A stretch of 64,000 bases of DNA from NCBI GenBank assembly GCA_016867395.1, contig VGJS01000011.1, positions 17,705 through 81,704 on the forward strand, given 5' to 3'. The position numbers were made by a program, and so were the translations under genes. Below are positions 42,356 to 50,876 of this stretch, one piece after another; positions within the stretch are counted from its first letter, which is position 1; every line of letters begins with the position of its first letter. The notes under the pieces are model-generated. The model was not told the origin of the DNA and did not search any database. It worked only from the letters and a program-made list of their open reading frames with translations. The DNA is from Candidatus Handelsmanbacteria bacterium (GTDB lineage Bacteria; Latescibacterota; UBA2968; UBA8231).

Positions 42356-43414
42356 TCAGCGGCCGCTGAGCGCCTCTTCGAGCAGCCTGGCGATCTGCGG
42401 GATACCCAAGGATCGCAGATCAGCGGCGTGCAGGGTTCTCACCCAATTGCTGTGGGGATGCACCCAGCGCCGGGGCTCCTCGGAAAAGAGCCCCACTACC
42501 GGCACATGCATGGCGCCGGCCAGGTGCAAAAGCTCGGTGTTGCAGGCGACCAGGGCCCGGCAGTTGGCCAGCAGGGCGGCACTGTCGGCCAGGTCGTCCT
42601 GCTGGAAGGGCAACACCCGGTTGCCGTGGCTTTGGTGCAGAAAGTTGAGCTGCCGCCGCTCGGCCGGGGTGAAGAAGAGCACCGGCCGCGCCCCCCGCTC
42701 AATCACCCGGCCCACCAATTCGTCCAACTGCCGCTGGCTCAGGCCCCACCCCTCGCCGCCGGACAGATCGACCCCCACGGCGTTGCGTGCATTTTCCTCA
42801 TCCAGGTACCGGCTCCGGGCCTGGGCCACCCGTTCCGCCTCCACCGCCCAACGGGTGGGGGACAGTTCTTTCAGGTCGATCAGGCGCAAGAGCCCGAGGT
42901 ACTGTTCGCCCTCGTAGGTATCTCCCGCCCTGGGCACCACCTCCAGGTTGAAAGCCCGCAGGCCGGGGCGCCGGAAACCCAGGCGCAGACGGGACCCGCT
43001 GCCGGCGCATAGCCAGGCCAGGCGGTAGCTGCAATCGGCACCCAGACACAAGGCCAGGTCAAACTGCTCTTCCCGCAAGCGCTGCCGGGCGGCCTCCATT
43101 TCTGGGCTGCCCACCGACCGGTCCAGGGGCACGCCCAGCACCTGGTCGGCATAGGGCAGTTGGCCGGCGACCCCGGCCCTGGCCTCGCCTACCAGCAGGG
43201 AGATCCGCGCCTTAGGATAGCGCTGGCGCACCGCCCGGCAGGCCGGGGCGGCGATGACCAGACCGCCCACCCGGTCGTTGGGCGCCACCAGAATCCTGGC
43301 CGCCTCCTCCAGATCCCTGAACACATCGACGGCCACTTCTGGCAAGGCCTCCTCCTGTCGCCACCACCGCGAAGTCCGCTCCCAGAAGGTGCCATTTAAC
43401 CAGGCCGCGTTCAT
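42356..43414 (-). CDS. Glycosyltransferase family 9 (heptosyltransferase-like)
   Basis: A 352-aa GT-B enzyme. 'APNDRVGGLVIAAPACRAVRQRYPKARISLLVG' region matches the GT9 N-terminal nucleotide-sugar fold (G-D-x-x-x-x-P-x-x-x-x-L/R), and 'CRALVACNTELLHLAGAMHVP' with 'VVGLFS' is the GT9 C-terminal donor-site signature, here with CNTE in place of the common TGxxH. Probably adds heptose or another sugar to LPS core. It lies 11 bp after the MinD-like gene. The changed donor loop leaves donor specificity open. Confidence 0.82.
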   Translation of the reverse strand: MNAAWLNGTFWERTSRWWRQEEALPEVAVDVFRDLEEAARILVAPNDRVGGLVIAAPACRAVRQRYPKARISLLVGEARAGVAGQLPYADQVLGVPLDRSVGSPEMEAARQRLREEQFDLALCLGADCSYRLAWLCAGSGSRLRLGFRRPGLRAFNLEVVPRAGDTYEGEQYLGLLRLIDLKELSPTRWAVEAERVAQARSRYLDEENARNAVGVDLSGGEGWGLSQRQLDELVGRVIERGARPVLFFTPAERRQLNFLHQSHGNRVLPFQQDDLADSAALLANCRALVACNTELLHLAGAMHVPVVGLFSEEPRRWVHPHSNWVRTLHAADLRSLGIPQIARLLEEALSGR

Positions 43415-43425
43415 TCCAGGCCCAC

Positions 43426-44469
43426 CTACCAGAACCGGGCTTCGGTCTTGGCCACCTGCGCCAGCTTAGCGGCGTCCTGGGCGCCGAAGCGGTGGAGGCG
43501 GTCGCTGACCAGCAGCCCTTTCATCAGAATGCTGTAAAGGTCTCTGGAGGCCGAAGATTTTGGCGCTTCGAGCAGCACGGGACGGCGACGCTCGCAGGCT
43601 TTGAGGATCGCCTCGTCGCTGCGCACGTACCCCACGTAGTCCATCCTGACGGAGAGGTACTCCTGGACCAGGTCGAGGAAGCGTTGCACCTCCTCGACGT
43701 GGCGGCGCCGGCGCACGCGGTTGAGCAGGAGGCGGGGCCGGAAGGCGTTGAGGAGATTCTCGGCCTCCAGGCCCGCCTGGGGATCGGTTTCCCCGATCAT
43801 CTCCAACAGGGCGCAGATGCGCCCGGTGCGGCGGCCGGACTGTTTGGCGAATTGGTTGATGACCGCTTTAATCTCCTCGCGCTTGGCAAATCGCCGCCGG
43901 AGCTTGCGGTACACGGTGTTCTTAATAAACCCGTACGCGTCCACCCGGGCCTGGGGCTCGGGGGTGCAGACCACGATGCCCTGATTGGAAAGGGCGAAAA
44001 AGTCGAGGGTGTTGTACGCCGAGCCAGCCCCCAGGTCCACCAGCACGTAATCTGCGTCGAGAGATTGTACATGCCGGATCAGCCGCTCCTTCGCCAGATA
44101 AGAGAGATTCGCCGCTCCCACCAGTTCGTTACCCCCGCAGATCAATTTCAGGTTCTCGGTCGGGGTGGGCAGCAGCACCTCCCGCAGGGACCGGATCTCG
44201 CTGGTAAGGAAACTGCCCAGGCTGCGGGGAGGGGAGATCTGGTTGAAGAAGAGATGGAGGTCCGCCCCGCCTAGGTCGCCGTCCACGAGAATGACCTTGT
44301 ATCCCAGCAGGGCCAAGCCCACGCCCAAGTTGGCGGTCAGGGTTGACTTGCCCGTCCCTCCCTTGCCACCGGCGATGGGCCAGATGGTGGTGACCGGCAC
44401 CTGGCCGTTGAGTAGAATCAGATCCGTGTCCGATTCTGGCTCCCGTTCCAGTACCACCTGTGCGCTCAT
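43426..44469 (-). CDS. MinD/ParA-family ATPase (FlhG/FleN-like)
   Basis: A 347-aa P-loop protein with the deviant Walker A 'GGKGGTGKST' (signature Lys GKGG), 'VDGDLGGADLH' (switch I), 'DYVLVDLGAGSAYNTLDFF' (Walker B region) and 'VINQFAKQSG'. The family dimerises with ATP to position cell structures; similar proteins are annotated FleN/FlhG or MinD-like. No flagellar or min genes are near. It heads an operon with a GT9, so a role in placing an envelope or polysaccharide machine is possible. The C-terminal ~120 aa extend past MinD's usual end. Confidence 0.87.
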   Translation of the reverse strand: MSAQVVLEREPESDTDLILLNGQVPVTTIWPIAGGKGGTGKSTLTANLGVGLALLGYKVILVDGDLGGADLHLFFNQISPPRSLGSFLTSEIRSLREVLLPTPTENLKLICGGNELVGAANLSYLAKERLIRHVQSLDADYVLVDLGAGSAYNTLDFFALSNQGIVVCTPEPQARVDAYGFIKNTVYRKLRRRFAKREEIKAVINQFAKQSGRRTGRICALLEMIGETDPQAGLEAENLLNAFRPRLLLNRVRRRRHVEEVQRFLDLVQEYLSVRMDYVGYVRSDEAILKACERRRPVLLEAPKSSASRDLYSILMKGLLVSDRLHRFGAQDAAKLAQVAKTEARFW

Positions 44470-44580
44470 GATTTGCCGTTACCGGGCATACTAAGCAATC
44501 GCTGCAGGCAGTCCCGCAGCCCCCGAACACTTGGGGAAAGGGATCACGTGCCGGCTGAAATTATTACCCCGTCAAGGGTT

Positions 44581-44610
44581 AGTATAGTTCGCCTATCGGC
44601 GGCCTGTCAA
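44581..44610 (-). promoter_or_regulatory. Consensus sigma70-like promoter of the MinD/GT9/E2 operon
   Basis: Minus strand TTGACA (44605-44610), 18-bp spacer, TATACT (44581-44586); nearly perfect. The leader to the ATG at 44469 is ~105 nt. The rest of the 238-bp region 44470-44707 shows no clear promoter for the divergent Nudix gene. Confidence 0.8.
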
Positions 44611-44707
44611 GTGGATTGTCGGCTGCATTCCTAGTTTGACCGGGGAAGGGGCAACCGCCCCGCCTCCCCTATTGTTAGATCGGGAGGTCTAGCCGAGGTT
44701 TTAGGAG

Positions 44708-45196
44708 ATGCTGCGGCCCCAGCCCAGGGAGGAGCGCTTTTTGTCCCGAACTGTCACCAGGGATTTCACCGCTACCACCTTCGTGGTCCGCGGCCAGCAC
44801 ACCTTGTTGCTGTGGCACAACAAGGTGGGGGCCTGGCTGCCCCCCGGCGGCCATATCCACCCCGGCGAACTGCCCGAGGAGGCCGCCTGCCGAGAGGTGC
44901 TGGAGGAGACCGGGCTGGCGGTGGAGCTTCTGGGCCGGGAGAAAGAGTGGGGCAGGGTGAAAGTGTTGCGCCAGCCGGTGTGTATCCTGTTGGAGGACAT
45001 CGGGCCGGGGCACCAGCACATCGACCTCATCTATTTTGGCCTGGCAAGGTCTGGCGAGCCGCGCCTCAACCCCCGGGAAAGTTCGGCGTTGCGCTGGTGT
45101 TCCAAAGCCGAACTTGAGGACCCCCGGATCGCCCCGGACATCCGCATCCTCGGCCGCCGAGCCATCGCCACCTTGGCCCCCCTCGCCCAGGGGTAG
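44708..45196 (+). CDS. Nudix hydrolase
   Basis: A 162-aa protein with a complete Nudix box: 'GGHIHPGELPEEAACREVLEETGL' fits G-x5-E-x7-R-E-U-x-E-E-x-G-U (read at 44851-44920). It hydrolyses a nucleoside diphosphate linked to X. The region before the box 'LLLWHNKVGAWLPP' is typical. AGGAG touches the ATG, so initiation may be weak or start elsewhere. HDAC-like gene follows 3 bp later. Confidence 0.87.
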   Translation: MLRPQPREERFLSRTVTRDFTATTFVVRGQHTLLLWHNKVGAWLPPGGHIHPGELPEEAACREVLEETGLAVELLGREKEWGRVKVLRQPVCILLEDIGPGHQHIDLIYFGLARSGEPRLNPRESSALRWCSKAELEDPRIAPDIRILGRRAIATLAPLAQG

Positions 45197-45199
45197 AGC

Positions 45200-46147
45200 A
45201 TGGCCAGGACCGCCTTCTATTTCCACCCCGAGTATCTCGAACACCAGGTCGGGGCCAACCACCCCGAATGCCCCGAAAGGCTGGTGGCCATCATGGACAC
45301 CCTGGATCGGGAGGGTCTGCTGGACCAGTTGGGGGTGCGACAGCCGGGGCCGGCCCCTGTCGAAAGCCTGACCCGCATCCATTCCCCCGCCCACATCGAA
45401 CACCTCGCCAGGCTCAGCGGCCTGGGGCGCCTGGTGGCCATTGGGCCCGACACCGGTCTCAGCCCGTCTACCTTTGGGGCGGCCTGCCTGGCGGCCGGGG
45501 CCGGGGCCGAGGCCATCGACGCGGTGATGGCCGGCGAGGTCGACAATGCCTTCTGCGCCGTGCGGCCCCCCGGCCACCACGCCGAGCGGGATCAGGCGAT
45601 GGGCTTCTGCTATCTCAACAACGCCGCCATAGGGGCCCGCCACGCCCAGGAACGCCACGGCCTGTCCCGGGTAGCCATTCTCGACTGGGACGTCCACCAC
45701 GGCAACGGCACCCAGCACAGCTTTGAGGAAGACCCCTCGGTCTTCTTTTTCAGCATCCACCAGTTCAGCCCTTTCTTCTACCCTGGCACTGGAGCGGCCC
45801 ACGAGCAGGGCCGAGGGCCGGGGCTGGGCTATACCCTCAATGCCCCCGTGCCGCCGGGGGCCACGGACGCCGATTTCCTGCGGGTCTTCCGCCAGGTGTT
45901 GCGCCCAGCCATCGACCGCTTCCGCCCCGAGTTCATCCTGCTCTCCGCCGGCTTCGACGCCCACCGGGACGACCCCCTCGGCGAGTTGGAACTGAGCGCC
46001 GAGGGTTTCGCCGAATTGACCGCCGAGGTGCGCCACATGGCCGAGGACCACTGCCAGGGGCGGCTGGTCTCCCTGCTCGAAGGGGGCTACGACTTCGCCG
46101 CCACAGCCGCCGCGGTAGCCGCCCATCTGCGAGTGTTGATGTACTAG
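45200..46147 (+). CDS. Histone deacetylase/AcuC-like deacetylase
   Basis: A 315-aa arginase-fold zinc deacetylase. Seen: 'HPECPERL', 'AVRPPGHHAERDQAMGFC' (catalytic His pair), 'AILDWDVHHGNGTQ' (Zn Asp and His) and 'LLSAGFDAHRDDPLG' (third Zn ligand). Bacterial members act on acetyl-lysine (AcuC) or acetylpolyamines (AphA). There is no evidence which applies here; given polyamine-type genes at 17-20 kb an acetylpolyamine substrate is worth a test. 3-bp gap after the Nudix gene. Confidence 0.92.
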   Translation: MARTAFYFHPEYLEHQVGANHPECPERLVAIMDTLDREGLLDQLGVRQPGPAPVESLTRIHSPAHIEHLARLSGLGRLVAIGPDTGLSPSTFGAACLAAGAGAEAIDAVMAGEVDNAFCAVRPPGHHAERDQAMGFCYLNNAAIGARHAQERHGLSRVAILDWDVHHGNGTQHSFEEDPSVFFFSIHQFSPFFYPGTGAAHEQGRGPGLGYTLNAPVPPGATDADFLRVFRQVLRPAIDRFRPEFILLSAGFDAHRDDPLGELELSAEGFAELTAEVRHMAEDHCQGRLVSLLEGGYDFAATAAAVAAHLRVLMY

Positions 46148-46854
46148 GGTTTGGTGAAGATGTGGATATCGACCCGGTGTTCGAGAGCCTTCCACTGCAC
46201 GGCCCGGGTCTCGACTTGGTGGCCGTAGCCCTGTTGCTCCAGGATGGCGACAAAATGGCGGGCCGCCGGCCGCTGGGGATCGGCCAGGAAGAAGCAACCG
46301 CCGGGGAGCAGCAGGTGGTGCAGCACCTTGCACAGGCATGGGTGGTTCTGCGCTTCGTACACTACATCCGAGGCCACCATGCAGGCCACCGGCGGGCCGG
46401 CGGGCTCCCGCCAGTCGAGGTAGGCGATGCCGTGGTTTTCCCCCGCCCCGTTGGTCCTGGCGTTGAAGCTGGCAAAGGCCAGGGCAGTCTCGATGTAATC
46501 GGTGGCCTCCACCCGCCAGCCCAGAAGGGCCAGGGCCACCCCCACCAACCCCACCCCGCAACCCAATTCCCGCACCCCTTCTGAGGGGGCGCCGGGCCGC
46601 TGCTCCCAAAACCACCGGGCCAGTCCCACGGAGGAGGGCCACAGTTCAGCCCAGTAAGGGAAGCGCTCGGGGCGCGGCCCCAGCCGCGCTTCCTGGGTGA
46701 TCATCCGGTCCAGCAGGGCATAGGCGTCCACCACCTCGGTCATGCGCAGCGCCCGGCCCTCCCCCAGGACGACCTCAGTCTCCCGGGTGCTGAAGCGGGC
46801 GAGGGCGCGGCGCAGTTGGCGGTTGGTGAAGTGCTTCAGGGGCTTCAGGGGCAT
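46144..46854 (-). CDS. Methyltransferase_16-type SAM methyltransferase
   Basis: A 236-aa protein with 'PYWAELWPSSVGLARWF' and 'VRELGCGVGLVGVALALLGWRVEATDYI', the pattern of the METTL21/Methyltransf_16 and nicotinamide-N-methyltransferase-like group, which often methylate Lys residues or small amines. 'MVASDVVYE' is the DxVY catalytic-loop equivalent. Convergent with the HDAC gene (4-bp overlap). 22 bp after the nitrilase gene and probably its operon partner. Confidence 0.82.
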   Translation of the reverse strand: MPLKPLKHFTNRQLRRALARFSTRETEVVLGEGRALRMTEVVDAYALLDRMITQEARLGPRPERFPYWAELWPSSVGLARWFWEQRPGAPSEGVRELGCGVGLVGVALALLGWRVEATDYIETALAFASFNARTNGAGENHGIAYLDWREPAGPPVACMVASDVVYEAQNHPCLCKVLHHLLLPGGCFFLADPQRPAARHFVAILEQQGYGHQVETRAVQWKALEHRVDIHIFTKP

Positions 46855-46876
46855 GGCCGCAGCGCCCCGATAGCTT

Positions 46877-47884
46877 TCACAGCCTGCCCTCGGCGTCCAG
46901 CCGCTCCTTAACCACGGCGATGGCCTCGTTGTTCCGCTCCACCGTATGGTTCCCCTTCCCGCGGTGCAGGCCGGGCGGAAAGAAGCGCTCCTGGTAGAGG
47001 GGGTACGCCTCGCTGCGCAGGTGGGCCAAGGGCTGATGCCCCATCCGCCGCTGCCGCTCGTGGCGCACCGCCGCGATGTCGATGGGGGCCACGACGATCT
47101 TCTCCCCTGGACCCGGATCGGCCTGGGCGAGGAGCCGGCCCTCGAAATCCACCGCCATGCTGCCCCCCGGCCAGGAGAAGGGACCGAAGTGATTCAGGCA
47201 AGCCCCCTGGTTGGCGGCCACCACGTAGGCGGCGTTTTCCAGGGCCCGGCAGCGGTTCACCACCGTCCACCAGTCCATGGGGGGGGTGGCCCCCCAGGGG
47301 TCCATGTACGCCGAGACCCGCAAGAGCACCTCGGCACCGTTGGCGGCCAGTTGCCTGAGGGCCTCGGGGAAGAGCCAGTCGTAGCAGATGGCCGCCCCCA
47401 GATTGCCGATGGGGGTGCGGGCCACTGGGAACAACTCCTCCTCGTACCCGTCCAGGTCGTGTGGGCTGGTATGCACCTCCCAGGGCAACCAGGGGTTCAC
47501 CTTGCGATACTTATACCACATCCCCTCCGGCCCGATCAGGCAGGTGGTGTTGAAGACCCGCCCCGGCCAGCGGGGGTCCTCTTCGAGGAAGCTTGCAGTC
47601 TGGATGTAGACCCCCAGCTCCTTGGCCTTGGCCTGGTACCGCTCGGTGTGTTCGTTGGGGATGGGCAGGGTAAGCTTGGCGAGCAGGCCCTGTGCTGTGG
47701 GGTACACCGGGGCGGCGTGGCCAAATTCGGGGAACACCAGGAGCTTGAGGTCCATGAAGGGTCCGTACCCGGACACTGCCATGTCGATCATCTCCAGCAT
47801 CCTCCCGGTATTGCGACCGATCCCGGCCCGGTCGAGGGGATTGGGCTGGTCCACCTGGCAGGCCGCCGCGGCGTAGCGCAGCAT
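46877..47884 (-). CDS. Carbon-nitrogen hydrolase (nitrilase superfamily)
   Basis: A 335-aa amidase. Catalytic triad visible: Glu in 'LLVFPEFGHA', Lys in 'WYKYRKVNPW', Cys in 'LGAAICYDWLF'. An extended family layout with 'RALENAAYVVAAN' fits aliphatic amidase-type members. Start ATG at 47884, 2 bp after the XdhC stop; a start at 47926 would overlap the XdhC gene by 40 bp. Neighbours with XdhC and MobA-like genes suggest purine or N-heterocycle degradation, but the substrate cannot be read. Confidence 0.85.
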   Translation of the reverse strand: MLRYAAAACQVDQPNPLDRAGIGRNTGRMLEMIDMAVSGYGPFMDLKLLVFPEFGHAAPVYPTAQGLLAKLTLPIPNEHTERYQAKAKELGVYIQTASFLEEDPRWPGRVFNTTCLIGPEGMWYKYRKVNPWLPWEVHTSPHDLDGYEEELFPVARTPIGNLGAAICYDWLFPEALRQLAANGAEVLLRVSAYMDPWGATPPMDWWTVVNRCRALENAAYVVAANQGACLNHFGPFSWPGGSMAVDFEGRLLAQADPGPGEKIVVAPIDIAAVRHERQRRMGHQPLAHLRSEAYPLYQERFFPPGLHRGKGNHTVERNNEAIAVVKERLDAEGRL

Positions 47885-47886
47885 GG

Positions 47887-48984
47887 CTACAGCCGCCCTC
47901 CTGAGTCGGCCTTCTTGGTTTTCCACTGCTTCACCCGTCCCCGGCGCACCCGCACTAGTTCGGCCACCACGCTGACGGCGATCTCCTCAGGGGTGTCGGC
48001 CCCGATGTTCAGTCCCACCGGGGCGTACACCGCCTCCAGCCGGCCCAGATCGGCGCCCCGACCGGCGAGGCGCTCCCACATCAGCAGCTTCTTGCGCTCG
48101 CTGCCCAACATGCCCACGTACCGGGCCGGGGTGCGGATGGCCTGCTCGACCACCACCTCGTCGTGCTCGTGGCCGCGGGTTGCGGCGATCAGGTAGGACC
48201 GGCCGTCGACGGGCAGTTGGGAGAAGACCTGGTCGAAGGGGGCCACCACGCACCGGTGGGCCTCAGGGTGGCGCCGGGGGTTGGAGAACTGGGGCCGGTC
48301 ATCGACCATCACCACCTCGAAGCCCACCTGGGCGGCCAGCCGGCAGACCTGTCCCCCCACGTGTCCTCCCCCAAAGATGTAGAGCAGCGGAGCCGGCAGG
48401 TAGGGCTCGATGAACAGTTCGGCCCCAGGCGCTCCCCCCAGGGCGGGTGCAACGGCCTGCAACTGGGATTCGCCTTGGTCCTCGCCCAGGAACGCCTCGG
48501 CCTGGGCCGCGGCCCACTGGTCCAGTTCAGGGGTGCCCAGGACACCCAAGGGGTCCTGGCCAGGCGCCACCAGCATGCGCGGCACCTGGGCCTGGCCCGG
48601 AACCAGCAGCCCCACCAGCGCGCATAACCGCCGCTCCTGCCTGGCCCGGTGCAGGGCGGCGAAGACCTCCTGCCTCGCCACGGGTTCGGTGAGGATGCGC
48701 AGGCTGCCGCCGCAGTTAAGTCCCCCCTCCCCGGCCTGCTCCTCGGTTAGGGTGAAGCGGCTTACCTCAGGCCGCTGCGCCCGGATCACCTGTCCGGCCA
48801 AGGCAAGGATCTCGGCCTCCAGGCACCCCCCCCCGATGGTGCCCATCACTGTCCCGTCCTCGCCGACCAGCATCTTGGCCCGGTCGCTCATCGGAACGGA
48901 ACCGCTGCTCCAGACCAAGGAGGCCAGGGCCGCCCGGCGCCCAGTAGTCCCCAGCGCGGCCAGCGCCGCCATTACCTCATCCAT
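47887..48984 (-). CDS. XdhC/CoxF-like molybdenum hydroxylase maturation protein
   Basis: A 365-aa protein. The N-terminal XdhC_CoxI domain has 'DRAKMLVGEDGTVMGTIGGGCLEAE' and a Cys in 'GGLNCGGSLRIL'; the C-terminal Rossmann domain has 'IFGGGHVGGQVCRLAAQVGFEVVMVDDRP' and 'TRGHEHDEVVVE..RTPARYVGMLGSE'. The family binds Mo cofactor and helps insert its sulfurated form into xanthine dehydrogenase-type enzymes. Overlaps the MobA-like gene by 8 bp. No molybdoenzyme subunits are within the window. Confidence 0.9.
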   Translation of the reverse strand: MDEVMAALAALGTTGRRAALASLVWSSGSVPMSDRAKMLVGEDGTVMGTIGGGCLEAEILALAGQVIRAQRPEVSRFTLTEEQAGEGGLNCGGSLRILTEPVARQEVFAALHRARQERRLCALVGLLVPGQAQVPRMLVAPGQDPLGVLGTPELDQWAAAQAEAFLGEDQGESQLQAVAPALGGAPGAELFIEPYLPAPLLYIFGGGHVGGQVCRLAAQVGFEVVMVDDRPQFSNPRRHPEAHRCVVAPFDQVFSQLPVDGRSYLIAATRGHEHDEVVVEQAIRTPARYVGMLGSERKKLLMWERLAGRGADLGRLEAVYAPVGLNIGADTPEEIAVSVVAELVRVRRGRVKQWKTKKADSGGRL

Positions 48985-49591
48985 GTTCCGTCCTCGGGTA
49001 GCGTTTCAGCGCCCGCTCGTAATCGGCTGGGGTGTCCAGGTCTTCCAGCGCCCCCGGCTCCGCGACCAGCACCTCCCGGGTATCGGCTGCATGGGCTCTG
49101 GTGAGGGTGTTGAGGCCCTGCTCCGGGGGGAGCGCCAGAATCTGTTGGGTATAAGTGTTGCGGATGTACAGGGGATGCCCGCGTTTCCCCCCGTAGGTAG
49201 GGATGAGGATACCCTGGGGCGAAAGCCGGGCTGCCCCCAGCAGGGGCTCCAGCACCCCCGCCAGCACGGGCTGGTCCCCCAGGCAGATCAAGTGCGCGGG
49301 GGCCGGGCCGGCGTTGCGGATGCCGCACTGCACCGATGTTACCATGCCGGCGCGGAAATCCGGGTTGCACACCCACTGCACCGGCCGGTCCCCCAGGACG
49401 GCGACCACCTCCTCCCCACGGAATCCCACCACCACCACCACCCTTTGCAGGTGACCCAGGAGTTGGTCCACCACCTGCTCGATCAGGGTGCTCGAACTCA
49501 GGGACAACAACTGCTTGAAGGCGCCCATCCGGGTGGCTTGGCCCGCGGCCAGGACAATGGCGGTTGGGGCAGTGGGGTCGCGGTTTTCCAT
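48977..49591 (-). CDS. MobA/MocA-like nucleotidyltransferase
   Basis: A 204-aa GT-A-type nucleotidyltransferase. 'IVLAAGQATRMGAFKQLL' is the nucleotide-binding motif (LAAGxSxRMGxxK), with 'LGDQPVL' the metal Asp. MocA attaches CMP to Mo cofactor for hydroxylases, and its pairing with XdhC supports that over a GMP-type MobA. It is preceded by a consensus promoter whose +1 is only 2-4 nt before the ATG; no Shine-Dalgarno. First gene of a four-gene minus operon. Confidence 0.87.
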   Translation of the reverse strand: MENRDPTAPTAIVLAAGQATRMGAFKQLLSLSSSTLIEQVVDQLLGHLQRVVVVVGFRGEEVVAVLGDRPVQWVCNPDFRAGMVTSVQCGIRNAGPAPAHLICLGDQPVLAGVLEPLLGAARLSPQGILIPTYGGKRGHPLYIRNTYTQQILALPPEQGLNTLTRAHAADTREVLVAEPGALEDLDTPADYERALKRYPRTEHG

Positions 49592-49600
49592 GATTAGGAG

Positions 49601-49629
49601 ATTCTAACCGGGCACCGCCGGGGTGTCAA
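49601..49629 (-). promoter_or_regulatory. Sigma70-like promoter of the MobA/XdhC/nitrilase operon
   Basis: Minus strand TTGACA (49624-49629), 17-bp spacer, TAGAAT (49601-49606). The ATG at 49591 is 9 nt after the -10, so the transcript should be almost leaderless. The -35 contains the TGA stop of the upstream flavoprotein gene. Confidence 0.8.
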
Positions 49630-50858
49630 CCGCCAGCCCCGGCCACCGCCCCGCTGGACCAGGCCCACTGGAGATTGTAACCCCCCAGGTCGCCGTGGAC
49701 GTCGAGGATCTCCCCTGCCAGGTGAAGACCGGGGACCCGCCGCGATTCCAGGCTGGCGGGGTCCACCTCGCTGGCGCCCACCCCGCCGATGGTCACCTCG
49801 GCGTGGTCGAAATCCCGCGCCTGACTCACCTGCACCGGCCAACAGGTTAGGAGCTTTGCCAGCTCCCAGCGTTGGGCCTTGGAGACCTGGGCCACGACCT
49901 GGCCGCCGGGCATCCCCAGCCGCGCCAACAGAGGCCCCACCAAGCGGGCGTGGAGTAGGCCGGTGAAACTGAAGGCCAGGCTGCGGCGGGGATGGCGGTC
50001 CCAGCGCTCCTTAAGGAACTGGCCCATCGCCTCGGGGGCCGAGCCGGGGAAGAGGTTGATCTCCAGCACCTGCGGCCCATGCGCCAGCATGGGCACCACC
50101 CTGGCGCTGAGGTTGAGGATGGTGAATCCAGAAAGCCCGTACGGGGTGAAGAGCAGATCGTCGGTGTCTGCCGCCCACCGGCCCCGGCCCAGGGGAGCCC
50201 GCACCTGGGCCCAGACCTTCACCCCTTGGGCCGGGCGGAGGTACTCGTCGGGGCTGACCAGGGGCACCAGGCCCGGTTGCAGCGGGGTAAGCTCGTGGCC
50301 GAAACACCGCGCCAGTTCCTGGCCGCTGCCATCGGCCCCCATCTTGGCGGCGCTGACCCCGCCGCTGGCCAGCACCAGTTTGCGGCCTTCCCAGCGCCGG
50401 CCGTCCTCGGCCCGAACCACAAACCCCGCCCCCTCGCAGGCGGCCCTCCTGATCTTGGCTCCCAGGCAGACCTCCACCCCCAGTTCCCTCAAGTGTTCTT
50501 CGAGCAGGTCCACCACGGCCTGGGCCTGGTCCGAAACCGGGAAGAGCCGGCCGCGCTTCTCCTCCTTGAGTTCCAATCCCAGCCCGGCGAAGAAGTCCAG
50601 GGTGCGCTGCAGTGGGTATGCGCCCAGGACCTGGCGGACCAGGCGCGGCTGGGGGGTGTGGTAGTGGGCCAGGTTGCCGGCGTCGCGGTTGCTCAAATTG
50701 CAGCGGCCATTGCCGGCGATGAGCACCTTGCGGCCCAACTGGGCGTTGCCCTCCAGCAGCGCCGTCCGGCGCCCCCTCGCGGAACTGTGGATGGCGGCCA
50801 TGATGCCCGCCGCCCCGCCCCCCACCACTAGGGTGTCCCAGGCGCCCGCCGCGGCCAA
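49626..50858 (-). CDS. YhiN/HI0933-family flavoprotein
   Basis: A 410-aa NAD(P)/FAD-dependent oxidoreductase. 'LVVGGGAAGIMAAIHSS' (GxGxxG), 'GRKVLIAGNGRCNLSN' (family signature), 'LVLASGGVSAAKMGADGSGQELA' and the late 'GLHLAGEILDVHGDLGGYNLQWAWSSG' are diagnostic. The family's activity is poorly known; it is sometimes called BaiN-like. Start TTG at 50858. Located after bcp (18-bp gap), so probably in the thiL-bcp transcription unit. Confidence 0.9.
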   Translation of the reverse strand: MAAAGAWDTLVVGGGAAGIMAAIHSSARGRRTALLEGNAQLGRKVLIAGNGRCNLSNRDAGNLAHYHTPQPRLVRQVLGAYPLQRTLDFFAGLGLELKEEKRGRLFPVSDQAQAVVDLLEEHLRELGVEVCLGAKIRRAACEGAGFVVRAEDGRRWEGRKLVLASGGVSAAKMGADGSGQELARCFGHELTPLQPGLVPLVSPDEYLRPAQGVKVWAQVRAPLGRGRWAADTDDLLFTPYGLSGFTILNLSARVVPMLAHGPQVLEINLFPGSAPEAMGQFLKERWDRHPRRSLAFSFTGLLHARLVGPLLARLGMPGGQVVAQVSKAQRWELAKLLTCWPVQVSQARDFDHAEVTIGGVGASEVDPASLESRRVPGLHLAGEILDVHGDLGGYNLQWAWSSGAVAGAGG

Positions 50859-50876
50859 AGTCGTGTGGCTTCCCCC

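Noticed and set aside
44675..46642. 655-codon minus-strand ORF
   Set aside because: Antisense to the Nudix, HDAC and methyltransferase genes, all of which have full catalytic motifs; low-complexity Gly/Pro/Arg composition.
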